From Gammaproteobacteria bacterium (GTDB lineage: Bacteria > Pseudomonadota > Gammaproteobacteria > Burkholderiales > Burkholderiaceae_B): DNA of 64,000 nt. Where the stretch lies: assembly GCA_030832095.1 (NCBI GenBank), contig JAURJT010000022.1, forward strand, positions 1-64,000, given 5' to 3'. The position numbers and the translations under genes were made by a program. Of the stretch, positions 42,059 through 50,581 are shown piece by piece. The notes below the pieces were generated by a model, which was not told where the DNA came from, made no database searches, and saw only the letters and a list, made by a program, of their open reading frames with translations. Every line of letters begins with the position of its first letter. The first letter of the stretch is position 1.

Positions 42059-42290
42059 ATCTTTCTTCTGTCACATCAGCGTTCTGGGGCTCGAGGGCAC
42101 TAGCGTTGCATTATGCCTGTCTCAGACAGGACTTGCCGCAGCGCCCAGACGGGGTTAAAACAGAGCTAACGTCACTTGAATAAGACGTATTCCAAGCCTT
42201 AAATATATGCTCGAGGTTGACTAAGTTTCTTCACAAGAGCGATCGACGTCAACGGCAGCGGGCCAAACTACTCAAACGGAGTCAACACAA

Positions 42291-45200
42291 ATGAATGCCC
42301 CGTTTTCAGACAAACAGTTGCAGGCCTTAAACGCCGTCAAGCTAGACGACAAATACGATCTTGCCTCAGGCCGTGCGTGGCTCAGCGGTGTGCACGCACT
42401 CGTACGCTTGCCGATGAATCAACGCGTGCGCGATGAGCGCGATGGGTTCAATACTGCGGGGTTTATTTCTGGCTATCGGGGTTCGCCGCTAGGCGGCTTA
42501 GACCAAAACCTCTGGAAGGCCGCCGAACGACTTAAGCAACACCATGTGGTGTTTCAGCCAGGCGTGAATGAGGATTTAGCGGCGACCTCTGTGTGGGGTT
42601 CGCAGCAGGTCAACATGTTTGAAGGTGCCAAATATGATGGCGTCTTTGGTCTTTGGTACGGAAAAGGCCCCGGCGTTGATCGGTGTGGTGACGTGTTTAA
42701 GCACGCCAACGCGGCCGGTACCTCACCGCGAGGCGGGGTATTGGTTGTTGCGGGCGATGACCATTCTGCAAAGTCGTCCACCTTGCCTCATCAAAGTGAT
42801 CATATTTTGAAGGCCTGCGGCATACCCGTCTTGTTTCCCTCTAGTGTGCAAGAGATTCTTGATTATGGGGTGCTGGGTTGGGCAATGAGTCGTTATGCGG
42901 GCCTGTGGGTGGGGATGAAGTGCATTACAGACATTGTCGAGGTCTCAGCCACTGTCGACGTCGATCCTGAACGCGTTCAAGTCAATATTCCGCAAGATTT
43001 TATGCTCCCCGCAGGAGGGTTGAACATTCGCCTTGGCGACACGCCGCTTGCTCAAGAGGCGCGCCTGCTCGATCAGAAGCTGTATGCTGCACTGGCCTTT
43101 GCTCGCGCGAACGGCTTGAATCGCCAGCTTTGGTCTGTACCGGATGCGCAGGCACGTTTTGGCATCATTACCTCAGGCAAAGCCTATTTAGACACGACGC
43201 AGGCCTTGCTTGATTTAGGGTTAACGCCCGAGGTCTGTCAACAAATCGGTGTGCGGCTCTTCAAAGTGGGAATGGTGTGGCCACTTGAGTCGACTGGTTT
43301 GCTCAGCTTCGCAGAAAACCTCGATGAGATCTTGGTTGTCGAAGAAAAACGGCAGATGCTCGAGTATCAAGTCAAAGAAGAGCTCTTTGGCTGGATCGGC
43401 AGCGGCAAAAAAATTCCGCGGGTCGTGGGTAAATTTGATGATAAGGATGGTGGTGAATGGGCGGTGCCGCAAAGCCCCTGGCTATTGCCGGCACATTACG
43501 AATTTTCTCCGTCGATGGTGGCGCGTGCAATTGCCACCCGATTGTTACGGCTTGAATTACCTCCACAGGTTCGTGTACAGATCGAAGCTCGTTTAGCTTT
43601 TATTGCAGCACGTGAGCTTGAGTTGGCACGCCCACGCGTAGTGGCTGAACGCAAACCGTGGTTTTGTTCCGGGTGTCCGCATAACACTTCAACGCGTGTG
43701 CCCGAAGGTTCGCGAGCGATGGCTGGGATTGGCTGTCACTATATGGCGCTGTGGATGGATCGCAGCACACATGTCTTTACCCAAATGGGCGGCGAGGGTG
43801 CACCTTGGATCGGACAGTCTCCGTTTACGAATGAAAATCACGTGTTCGTCAATTTGGGTGACGGTACGTATTTTCATTCTGGGCTATTGGCCATCCGTGC
43901 TGCAGTGACGGCTAACGTCAACATCACTTACAAGATTTTATTTAATGATGCGGTCGCCATGACGGGTGGTCAGCCTGTTGATGGTCAAATCACCGTGCCG
44001 GTGATGGCGGCCCAAGTGCTGGCAGAAGGTGTGGGTCGAGTTGTGGTGGTGACCGACGAGCCTGAGAAATATACACAGATGGCTGGGTTGCCCGGTGGCG
44101 TGCCAGTGGTGCATCGTGATGAACTTGATCGCGTTCAAAAAGAATTGCGTGAAGTGTCTGGGGTGACTGCCCTGATTTACGACCAAACCTGCGCCACTGA
44201 AAAACGTCGCCGGCGCAAACGTGGGGCCTACCCTGATCCTGCGCGACGTGTGGTGATTAATTCACGTGTGTGTGAGGGTTGTGGTGATTGTTCAACGCAA
44301 TCAAACTGCTTGTCGATTGAACCGCTTGAAACAGAGCTTGGTCGCAAGCGCGTGGTCAATCAATCAAGCTGTAATAAAGACTATTCGTGCTTAAAAGGCT
44401 TTTGCCCGAGTCTGGTGACGGTTGAGGGCGGGCAGTTGCGTCGGCCCAAGCTGATTGAGGCGAACGACACTCATGCGCAGGCGTTGCCAGACCCAGAACT
44501 GCTTCAATTGACGGGCTCTTACGGTATTTTTGTGGCGGGGGGAGGTGGCACAGGTGTGGTCACGATTGGTCAGTTGCTTGGAATGGCGGCCCATCTTGAG
44601 GGCAAAGCGGGTTCGGTGCTTGATATGGCGGGTTTGGCGCAAAAGGGTGGAGCCGTGTTTTCACACGCAATCATTGCGCCGACGGCTGCAGATATTTTAA
44701 ATACGCGTATTGCGCTGGGGCAGGCCGACTTAGTCTTGGGTGCTGATTTGGTGGTGGGTTCGAGCGTCGAGGCGGTGACGCGGATGCGACCGGCGCACAC
44801 TCGGATGTTGTTAAACGCAGATGTTGCTCCGACAGCCGCGTTTATTAGCAACCCAAACTGGACACTGGCCGCACGTGAGCTGCGCCAAGAGCTTGAGCAA
44901 GCTTGCGGTGAGGGTCGCATTCAAAGTGTGGATGCCTCTGAGATGGCAGTAAAGTTGCTGGGTGATGCGGTGTATGCGAATCCGCTCTTGATGGGGTTTG
45001 CCTATCAGCAGGGTTGGATTCCTTTGCATCATCGCTCGCTTGAGCAAGCAATCGTTCTAAATGGGGTTCAAGTTAAAAAGAATCTCGAAGCCTTCAGTTG
45101 GGGGCGCCGCGCTGCGCACGAGCCGCAGTTGGTGGCTCAGTTGCTTGGGGCAGGGCATCAGGCGTCTAATCCGACACCACACGGTGCAACGGTGGTTGAG

Positions 45201-45875
45201 TTTAAACGCTCGGGGTCTGAGGTTGAACAACTACGTGAGCATCGGGCGGCGTTTTTACGCGAGTATCAAAACGAGGCTTATGCGTCAGAGTATGTCTCGT
45301 TTGTGAATAGGGTGTCGGACGCCGAAATGCAGGCTTGCGGTACGCAGCGCTTGACGCTGGTTGTTGCGCGTTATCTGTTTAAGCTGATGGCGTACAAGGA
45401 TGAGTATGAGGTTGCTCGGCTCTACACCGATGGTGAGTTTTTACGTGGTTTAGACGAGCAGTTTGAAGGAGACTGGTCAGTGCACTTTCATCTGGCGCCA
45501 CCACTGTTTGCTAAGCGCGACGGTAAGGGGCACTTGATTAAAGCGAAGTTTGGGCCTCGGATGTTGGTGGCGTTCAGGTTGCTAGCAAAGCTGAAAGGCT
45601 TGCGTGGCACTTGGATGGATGTGTTTGGGTATACGGCTGAACGGCGTGCTGAGCGGGCGTTAATTGTTGAGTACCGTGAGACGGTGTTGGGTATGCTGGC
45701 TAAGCTTTCGCGGGGGTCTCTAGAGAAGGCGGTTGAGGTGGCTGGTGTGCCTGAAGAGATTCGGGGGTATGGGCATGTGAAAGAGGCTGTGTTGGTGCGG
45801 GCTCAGGCTGCTCGTGCTAGGTTGCTGGGTGAGTTTGAGGTGGCTGCGGCTGGGGCTGGGAGCCGAGCTGCTTAG
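42291..45875 (+). CDS. Indolepyruvate ferredoxin oxidoreductase, fused single-chain type
   Basis: These enzymes oxidatively decarboxylate aryl-2-oxo acids (indolepyruvate, phenylpyruvate) to arylacetyl-CoA, passing electrons to ferredoxin. The 1194-residue chain fuses the IorA and IorB functions. It has an N-terminal pyrimidine-binding domain, then CSGCPHN near residue 460 and GDGTYF near 522 for thiamine diphosphate. A cysteine-rich cluster follows (CEGCGDC near 661). Near 750 a gamma-like domain begins (GGGGTGVV), followed by a long C-terminal domain. It stands alone; the upstream 232-bp gap holds a 6-bp hairpin at 42116-42130. Substrate assignment is by family only. Confidence 0.9.
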   Translation: MNAPFSDKQLQALNAVKLDDKYDLASGRAWLSGVHALVRLPMNQRVRDERDGFNTAGFISGYRGSPLGGLDQNLWKAAERLKQHHVVFQPGVNEDLAATSVWGSQQVNMFEGAKYDGVFGLWYGKGPGVDRCGDVFKHANAAGTSPRGGVLVVAGDDHSAKSSTLPHQSDHILKACGIPVLFPSSVQEILDYGVLGWAMSRYAGLWVGMKCITDIVEVSATVDVDPERVQVNIPQDFMLPAGGLNIRLGDTPLAQEARLLDQKLYAALAFARANGLNRQLWSVPDAQARFGIITSGKAYLDTTQALLDLGLTPEVCQQIGVRLFKVGMVWPLESTGLLSFAENLDEILVVEEKRQMLEYQVKEELFGWIGSGKKIPRVVGKFDDKDGGEWAVPQSPWLLPAHYEFSPSMVARAIATRLLRLELPPQVRVQIEARLAFIAARELELARPRVVAERKPWFCSGCPHNTSTRVPEGSRAMAGIGCHYMALWMDRSTHVFTQMGGEGAPWIGQSPFTNENHVFVNLGDGTYFHSGLLAIRAAVTANVNITYKILFNDAVAMTGGQPVDGQITVPVMAAQVLAEGVGRVVVVTDEPEKYTQMAGLPGGVPVVHRDELDRVQKELREVSGVTALIYDQTCATEKRRRRKRGAYPDPARRVVINSRVCEGCGDCSTQSNCLSIEPLETELGRKRVVNQSSCNKDYSCLKGFCPSLVTVEGGQLRRPKLIEANDTHAQALPDPELLQLTGSYGIFVAGGGGTGVVTIGQLLGMAAHLEGKAGSVLDMAGLAQKGGAVFSHAIIAPTAADILNTRIALGQADLVLGADLVVGSSVEAVTRMRPAHTRMLLNADVAPTAAFISNPNWTLAARELRQELEQACGEGRIQSVDASEMAVKLLGDAVYANPLLMGFAYQQGWIPLHHRSLEQAIVLNGVQVKKNLEAFSWGRRAAHEPQLVAQLLGAGHQASNPTPHGATVVEFKRSGSEVEQLREHRAAFLREYQNEAYASEYVSFVNRVSDAEMQACGTQRLTLVVARYLFKLMAYKDEYEVARLYTDGEFLRGLDEQFEGDWSVHFHLAPPLFAKRDGKGHLIKAKFGPRMLVAFRLLAKLKGLRGTWMDVFGYTAERRAERALIVEYRETVLGMLAKLSRGSLEKAVEVAGVPEEIRGYGHVKEAVLVRAQAARARLLGEFEVAAAGAGSRAA

Positions 45876-45887
45876 ATCCTTTGCCTT

Positions 45888-45965
45888 CGCCCGCACTTTG
45901 ACTGCCCCGAACCGGTGATTTTTTGCTGAGCAAAAAATACGCGGCTTCGGGTTGTTCAAAGTGCT
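45888..45965. repeat. Nested palindromic repeat, copy 1
   Basis: The first of two copies identical over 78 bp. It folds as one long imperfect hairpin. The outer arms are CACTTTGA (45894-45901) with TCAAAGTG (45956-45963). The middle arms are CCCGAA (45906-45911) with TTCGGG (45946-45951). The core is a perfect 9-bp stem ATTTTTTGC (45918-45926) with GCAAAAAAT (45930-45938) around a TGA loop. It lies just after the oxidoreductase gene in a convergent gap, where either copy could terminate both strands. Confidence 0.85.
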
Positions 45966-45996
45966 TGGGGTGTGGATCGCTTAGGTTTTTTTCTTG

Positions 45997-46074
45997 CGCC
46001 CGCACTTTGACTGCCCCGAACCGGTGATTTTTTGCTGAGCAAAAAATACGCGGCTTCGGGTTGTTCAAAGTGCT
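45997..46074. repeat. Nested palindromic repeat, copy 2
   Basis: An exact 78-bp copy of the unit at 45888-45965, shifted by 109 bp, with the same three nested stems (outer arms 46003-46010 and 46065-46072). The 31-bp spacer between copies and the flanks beyond the copies are also partly similar. This suggests a recent tandem duplication or two insertions of a mobile palindrome. Confidence 0.85.
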
Positions 46075-46100
46075 CGGGGTTGCGGATTGCCTAGATGGTT

Positions 46101-46514
46101 TTAAGCTGGGGTGAAGCGGCTTAGGGCGACTTCTGGGGTGACGTGTTCGAAGGTGACTTTGAGTGGCATGCCGACGTGCACGTTGGCGGGGGCGGGGCCG
46201 CTGAAATTGCTCACCATGATCGGGCCTTCTTTGAGTTGCACTAGGCAGGCGTCGTAGGGAATGTCTTGCATGAAGCCGTCCCAGTAGGCTCGGTGAAACT
46301 TGACCCAGGATAAGAGGGTGGCCTGACCGCTGACGACTAGCCATTCTTGTTCGTCTGACAGGCATTTAGGGCAGACGGGGCTGGGCGGAAACTGTAGGTG
46401 GCGGCAATGGGTGCAGGCTTGTACTGACAAGCGGTGCTCAAGGGCGTGATCCCAGAAGGGTTTGCTGAGCTCGTCAATAATCGGCAATGGCTTGTCATAG
46501 GTTTGGGTCGTCAT
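46101..46514 (-). CDS. Zn-ribbon/OB-fold protein (DUF35 type)
   Basis: This 137-residue protein has an N-terminal zinc ribbon (Cys34, Cys37, Cys48, Cys51) followed by an OB-fold, the DUF35 architecture. DUF35 proteins act as subunits of thiolase-like enzymes and acyl-CoA hydratases, for example in steroid side-chain degradation and HMG-CoA synthesis in archaea. It starts 3 bp after the thiolase-like gene with AAAGG in front, so the two products very likely form a complex. Confidence 0.88.
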   Translation of the reverse strand: MTTQTYDKPLPIIDELSKPFWDHALEHRLSVQACTHCRHLQFPPSPVCPKCLSDEQEWLVVSGQATLLSWVKFHRAYWDGFMQDIPYDACLVQLKEGPIMVSNFSGPAPANVHVGMPLKVTFEHVTPEVALSRFTPA

Positions 46515-46517
46515 GAT

Positions 46518-47648
46518 TTAGCCTTTTGTGTAGATGATTGAACGGGTGCAAGGGGTCGAGGCGATGTATTGCACAACGTTGCAATCTGCAACTTGTCGAG
46601 CGCCGCACTCGCCGCGAATTTGGCGCACGGCTTCGACGTTTAAACCCCAGCCTTGCATGTACGAATTTGAAAGATGACCGCCGTCGGTGTTGGTGGGCAG
46701 TTTGTTACCAAGTTGTAGAGTGCCGCCTTCGACATAGGCTCCGGATTCGCCTTGACCGCAATAGCCTAACCCCTCAAGGCTGAACAATACGGTCGGGCTA
46801 AAGTTGTCGTAGCACATCAAGGCATCGACATCGTCGTGGGCGACGCCGGCCATTTCAAAGGCTTGGGTGCCGGCGTCTTTAATTTCTTTGTACCAAAAGT
46901 CTTGATCAAAATTTGAGATCGCGCTGCGCTCGAAGGCGTCACGTGCGCCGACGCCTGAAATCAGTACGGGTGGTTTAGCGAGGTCTTTGGCGCGCTCAGT
47001 GGTGGTTAGGATCATGCAAACGGCACCGTCGTTGATCAGACAGTAATCGAGTAGGCCTAAAGGCTCGGTGATGCGTCTGGCGGTTGCGTGGTCGTCAGAG
47101 GTGATAGGTTTTTTCATGACGGCGGTTGGGTTGAGCAACGCGTGCTTGCGAAAGGCCACCGATACTTCAGAGAGTTGGCGTATCGTGGTGCCGTATTTGG
47201 CCATATGCATACGAAACATCATGGCGTGTGCGGCACCGGGCGAGGTAAACCCCCAGGGGTTCCAGAAACTTGAGGCGTCTTCGCCGCCATAGTTCACGCG
47301 ACGCGAGCGACCGATATTGGTATAAATCAAGGCGACGTATTTTGCGGCACCGGTTTCTAGGGCCAACATGGCTTCGATGATCGACATGCCTGACATGCGG
47401 CCGTGCCCGGGCAAGGTCATAGTCCATCGAGGATTGAGCCCTAGGACTTCACCCATGCGAGCATAGGAAGGCACACGACACACGAGCAACCCGTCAATCT
47501 CGTCTTTGTTGAGTCCACAATCTGAGATGGCAGATTTAAACGCCTGTGCGCCTAAGCCGTAGTCGCTGATTAACGGAAAATCGCCATAGGCCGTATTACC
47601 GACTCCGACGACTGCAATTTTATTTTTTAGCGCGTGTAGCTCATTCAC
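46518..47648 (-). CDS. Thiolase-like (SCP2/lipid-transfer type) protein
   Basis: From a GTG at 47648 (AAGGA 7 bp upstream) the protein has 376 residues. An ATG at 47690 would add 14 and lacks a site. It has the thiolase fold signals AVVGVGNTAYGDF and, at the C-terminus, CGQGESGAYVEGG and TDGGHLSNSYMQGWG. The usual nucleophilic Cys in the first half is not seen, as the region reads GHGRMSGMSII. This is typical of SCP2-thiolase-like proteins, including retro-aldolases that pair with DUF35. The reaction is unknown; carbon-carbon cleavage of an acyl-CoA is a reasonable guess. It is divergent from the CoA-transferase. Confidence 0.85.
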   Translation of the reverse strand: MNELHALKNKIAVVGVGNTAYGDFPLISDYGLGAQAFKSAISDCGLNKDEIDGLLVCRVPSYARMGEVLGLNPRWTMTLPGHGRMSGMSIIEAMLALETGAAKYVALIYTNIGRSRRVNYGGEDASSFWNPWGFTSPGAAHAMMFRMHMAKYGTTIRQLSEVSVAFRKHALLNPTAVMKKPITSDDHATARRITEPLGLLDYCLINDGAVCMILTTTERAKDLAKPPVLISGVGARDAFERSAISNFDQDFWYKEIKDAGTQAFEMAGVAHDDVDALMCYDNFSPTVLFSLEGLGYCGQGESGAYVEGGTLQLGNKLPTNTDGGHLSNSYMQGWGLNVEAVRQIRGECGARQVADCNVVQYIASTPCTRSIIYTKG

Positions 47649-47836
47649 AGCGAGATCCTTTGGCATTAAAGCTCTGACGTCTGGGTGCATCAGTGGCCGA
47701 CGCCGAGAAAAAACTACGGCGCAGTTGCATGATACCCATTTTGTGGGGCATGATGCTAGTGATCAAAATAAATAGAAACAAGGTCGAGCCCCGCGTGAAG
47801 GGTTGCTCGCCTAGAGACAAAGTAGAGGACCACGTT

Positions 47837-50503
47837 ATGTCGCAGTCGCCCTTCGTTGCCGCCGAGTTATTCGCCAACCCACAAAATAAGCCCGGAATGC
47901 TGGCTGGCTTACGTGTGATTGAAGTTGCCGATGAGCTTGGCGAGTACTGTGGATTGTTGTTGGCCGGATTAGGCGCTGAGGTCATCAAGATCGAGCCGGT
48001 TGGCGGAAGCCCAACCCGGAGCATTGGCCCATACTTAGGTGAGCAGCCTGATCCAGAAAGATCGATTTTCTTTTGCGCGTACAACCGCGGTAAAAAATCG
48101 GTTCAATTAGATGTGAGCACCGCAGAGGGTCAGGCCGCTTGCCTGCAGCTCTTAGCGACCGCAGACGTTTTTTTAGACAGTACCTGCGGCCAGTTTTTGG
48201 CTCAGCTTAAGCCCGCGCAGTCGTTGAACAAGCTCTTTCCTACGCTGATCACTGCACGTATCACGCCCTTTGGTGACACTGGCCCCTGGAAAGATTTTAA
48301 GGGTTCAGATCTGATTCATTTGGCACTGGGTGGTGTGATGATGTGTTGCGGCTACGACCGCAATGCGGATGGTCATTATGAGCATCCGCCGGTGGCACCA
48401 CAGGTATGGCATGCCTACCATATTGCGGCCGAACAAATGACAGCCGCGGTGGTGGCGGCGTTGATCACGCGTCAGTCAACGGGTGCAGGGCAAGATTTGT
48501 CGTGCGCTGTGCATGAAGCGGTTGCAAAAAATACCGAGCTTGATGTGATGTCGTGGGTGATGCGGCGAGCGCCACTCTATCGCCAGACGGCTCGCCATGC
48601 CGTTGAAAAACCAACCCCGATCCCTAACGTCAGTGCAACCAAAGACAAGCGCTGGAATATGACCTGGGGCGTATCGGCGCGCGATAAGGCCAAACTTGTG
48701 CCTTTCTTAGACCGTTATGGCAAGGCAGCCGACTTGCAAGCGCCGTCGGCCACCGCTGATCTCAAGGCACGTAGCACGCCCGGTTCTGCTGGGATGGATG
48801 CGGAAACGGTGCGTATGCTTGAAGTCATTCGTGATTTCGTCGGTTCGTATGACTATAAAGATTTGCCCTGGCGCGAAGCGCAAGACGCTGGTCTATTGTG
48901 GGCACCCGTACGCAAGCCACATGAAAACGCCTTAGATGAGCATTGGTTGATGCGCCATTCGTTTACCGATATCGATCACCCCGAGCTTGGTCGCGCCTTG
49001 CGTTACCCGACTAGTAAGTGGTTGAGTACTGCGACGGCATGGCAGGCAGGTAAGCGTGCTCCGTTACTGGGGCAACATAACTCAGAATTAAGTGCACTGC
49101 TGAGTGCGCCTAAAAATATCGATGCTCTGAAAGCTGGTGGCGAGGCACAGTCGCGAATCGACTCTCAAGTCCACGGTCGCGCTCAATTGTTCAAATACAC
49201 CCCAAAGGTCAATAATATTTCGGCACGTGGCGCACCGTTCGCGTTACAGGGTATCAAGATTCTTGATTTCTCTTGGTTTCTGGCCTCGGCAGGCGGCACG
49301 CGTATTCTTGCAGCCTTAGGCGCTGAGAGCATTAAGGTTGAATGGAAAGAAAATCCAGACACTAGGCTGGCTGCGATGTCGCCCGTGGGTGGTCGTGCTG
49401 CACGTGAGGTTGCGACCGCGCCTTTGCTTGGTGTCACTGACTCAGACATGGGTGGGCAGTTCAACAATAAAAATGCTGGCAAACGTGGCATGTCGTTGAA
49501 TATTCGTCATCCCAAAGGTCTTGCCATCGCCAAAGAACTTGCACGTCAGTCAGACATTGTCGCTGAAGGTTTTTCTCCCGGTGTGCTCGAGCGTCTGGGC
49601 CTAGGCTACGAGGTGCTCAAGTCGCTCAAGTCTGACATTATTTACGTACAGCAATCGGGCATGGGCGGTATTGGTAAGTATGGGCGCTTTCGCACCGTCG
49701 GCCCGGTAGCAGCTTCGTTCGCTGGCACTACAGAGATGTCTGGCCGTCCTGATCCGGCGATGCCCGCAGGTTGGGGGTATTCGTATCTGGATTGGATTGG
49801 CGCTTATGGCTTTGCGCTAGCGACGCTTGGTGCGCTGTATCACCGCAACCGAACCGGCGAGGGGCAATGGATTGATGCCTCGCAGTGTGAGGCGGGTATT
49901 TATCAAACAGCGACTGCGGTCCTGGATTGGTCAGCGAATGGTAATGAATGGACGCGTTACGGCAACCGCTCACCTTATAAGCCGGCCGCGCCTCACGGTG
50001 CCTATCGTTGCGCTGGTGACGATCGTTGGCTAGCGCTTGCGTGCTTTGATGACGCCCAGTGGAACGCGCTGGTGCGTGCCGCTGGTCTGACCGAGTTACA
50101 GTGGGACTTACGCTTCAGTACGTTGGCGCTGCGACTGCAAAACCAAGATGCACTCGATGAAAAAATCAGCGCGTGGGCGTTGACTCAAGATGCCAGCGAG
50201 TGCATGGCGCGCCTGCAAGGCGCTGGGGTGCCGGCTGGCGTGTGTCAGACAGCTGCTGATCGTTACGATACTGATCCCCAGTTAAAAGAGCTCGAATGGT
50301 TAACTGAAGTGACCGGTACCAAAATTGGTCGCTGGCCGGTCAACGAGTTTCCGGTCAAAATGAGTGCAACACCAGCGTATGCGGGGGGCGTCATTGATCG
50401 TGGTGCCCCCGGTTATGGTGAAGATAACGTGCATGTCTTGAAGCAGATGCTAGGCTATTCGGACTCAGAGATACAAGACTTGATCGATCAAGGGGTATTG
50501 TAA
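47837..50503 (+). CDS. Fused double CaiB/BaiF family CoA-transferase
   Basis: Family III CoA-transferases move CoA between carboxylic acids. This 888-residue chain holds two copies of the fold, about residues 20-430 and 468-880. The second opens ILDFSWFLASAGGTRILAALGAE and has Asp652 (YLDWIGAY) at the place of the family's catalytic aspartate. The first opens VIEVADELGEYCG. By eye it has Tyr where that Asp should be, so it may be inactive or structural. The ATG at 47837 follows AGAGGA; the open frame from 47693 is not supported. The ABC transporter genes follow 78 bp later. Confidence 0.88.
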   Translation: MSQSPFVAAELFANPQNKPGMLAGLRVIEVADELGEYCGLLLAGLGAEVIKIEPVGGSPTRSIGPYLGEQPDPERSIFFCAYNRGKKSVQLDVSTAEGQAACLQLLATADVFLDSTCGQFLAQLKPAQSLNKLFPTLITARITPFGDTGPWKDFKGSDLIHLALGGVMMCCGYDRNADGHYEHPPVAPQVWHAYHIAAEQMTAAVVAALITRQSTGAGQDLSCAVHEAVAKNTELDVMSWVMRRAPLYRQTARHAVEKPTPIPNVSATKDKRWNMTWGVSARDKAKLVPFLDRYGKAADLQAPSATADLKARSTPGSAGMDAETVRMLEVIRDFVGSYDYKDLPWREAQDAGLLWAPVRKPHENALDEHWLMRHSFTDIDHPELGRALRYPTSKWLSTATAWQAGKRAPLLGQHNSELSALLSAPKNIDALKAGGEAQSRIDSQVHGRAQLFKYTPKVNNISARGAPFALQGIKILDFSWFLASAGGTRILAALGAESIKVEWKENPDTRLAAMSPVGGRAAREVATAPLLGVTDSDMGGQFNNKNAGKRGMSLNIRHPKGLAIAKELARQSDIVAEGFSPGVLERLGLGYEVLKSLKSDIIYVQQSGMGGIGKYGRFRTVGPVAASFAGTTEMSGRPDPAMPAGWGYSYLDWIGAYGFALATLGALYHRNRTGEGQWIDASQCEAGIYQTATAVLDWSANGNEWTRYGNRSPYKPAAPHGAYRCAGDDRWLALACFDDAQWNALVRAAGLTELQWDLRFSTLALRLQNQDALDEKISAWALTQDASECMARLQGAGVPAGVCQTAADRYDTDPQLKELEWLTEVTGTKIGRWPVNEFPVKMSATPAYAGGVIDRGAPGYGEDNVHVLKQMLGYSDSEIQDLIDQGVL

Positions 50504-50581
50504 AAAGGTCAGGGGTACTGGGTACTGTAAAAAGAGTTAGGTGTGTTGTAAAAAAAATAATAACTTTCGGAGACTTTCACC

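Noticed and set aside
45720..46365. Overlapping minus-strand frames across the palindrome pair
   Set aside because: They consist of the repeat translated twice plus antisense of flanking genes; no ribosome-binding site or family resemblance supports them.
47693..47836. 48-residue N-terminal extension of the CoA-transferase
   Set aside because: It has no conserved domain, and the ATG at 47837 has an AGAGGA site. The extension reads through the divergent promoter region.
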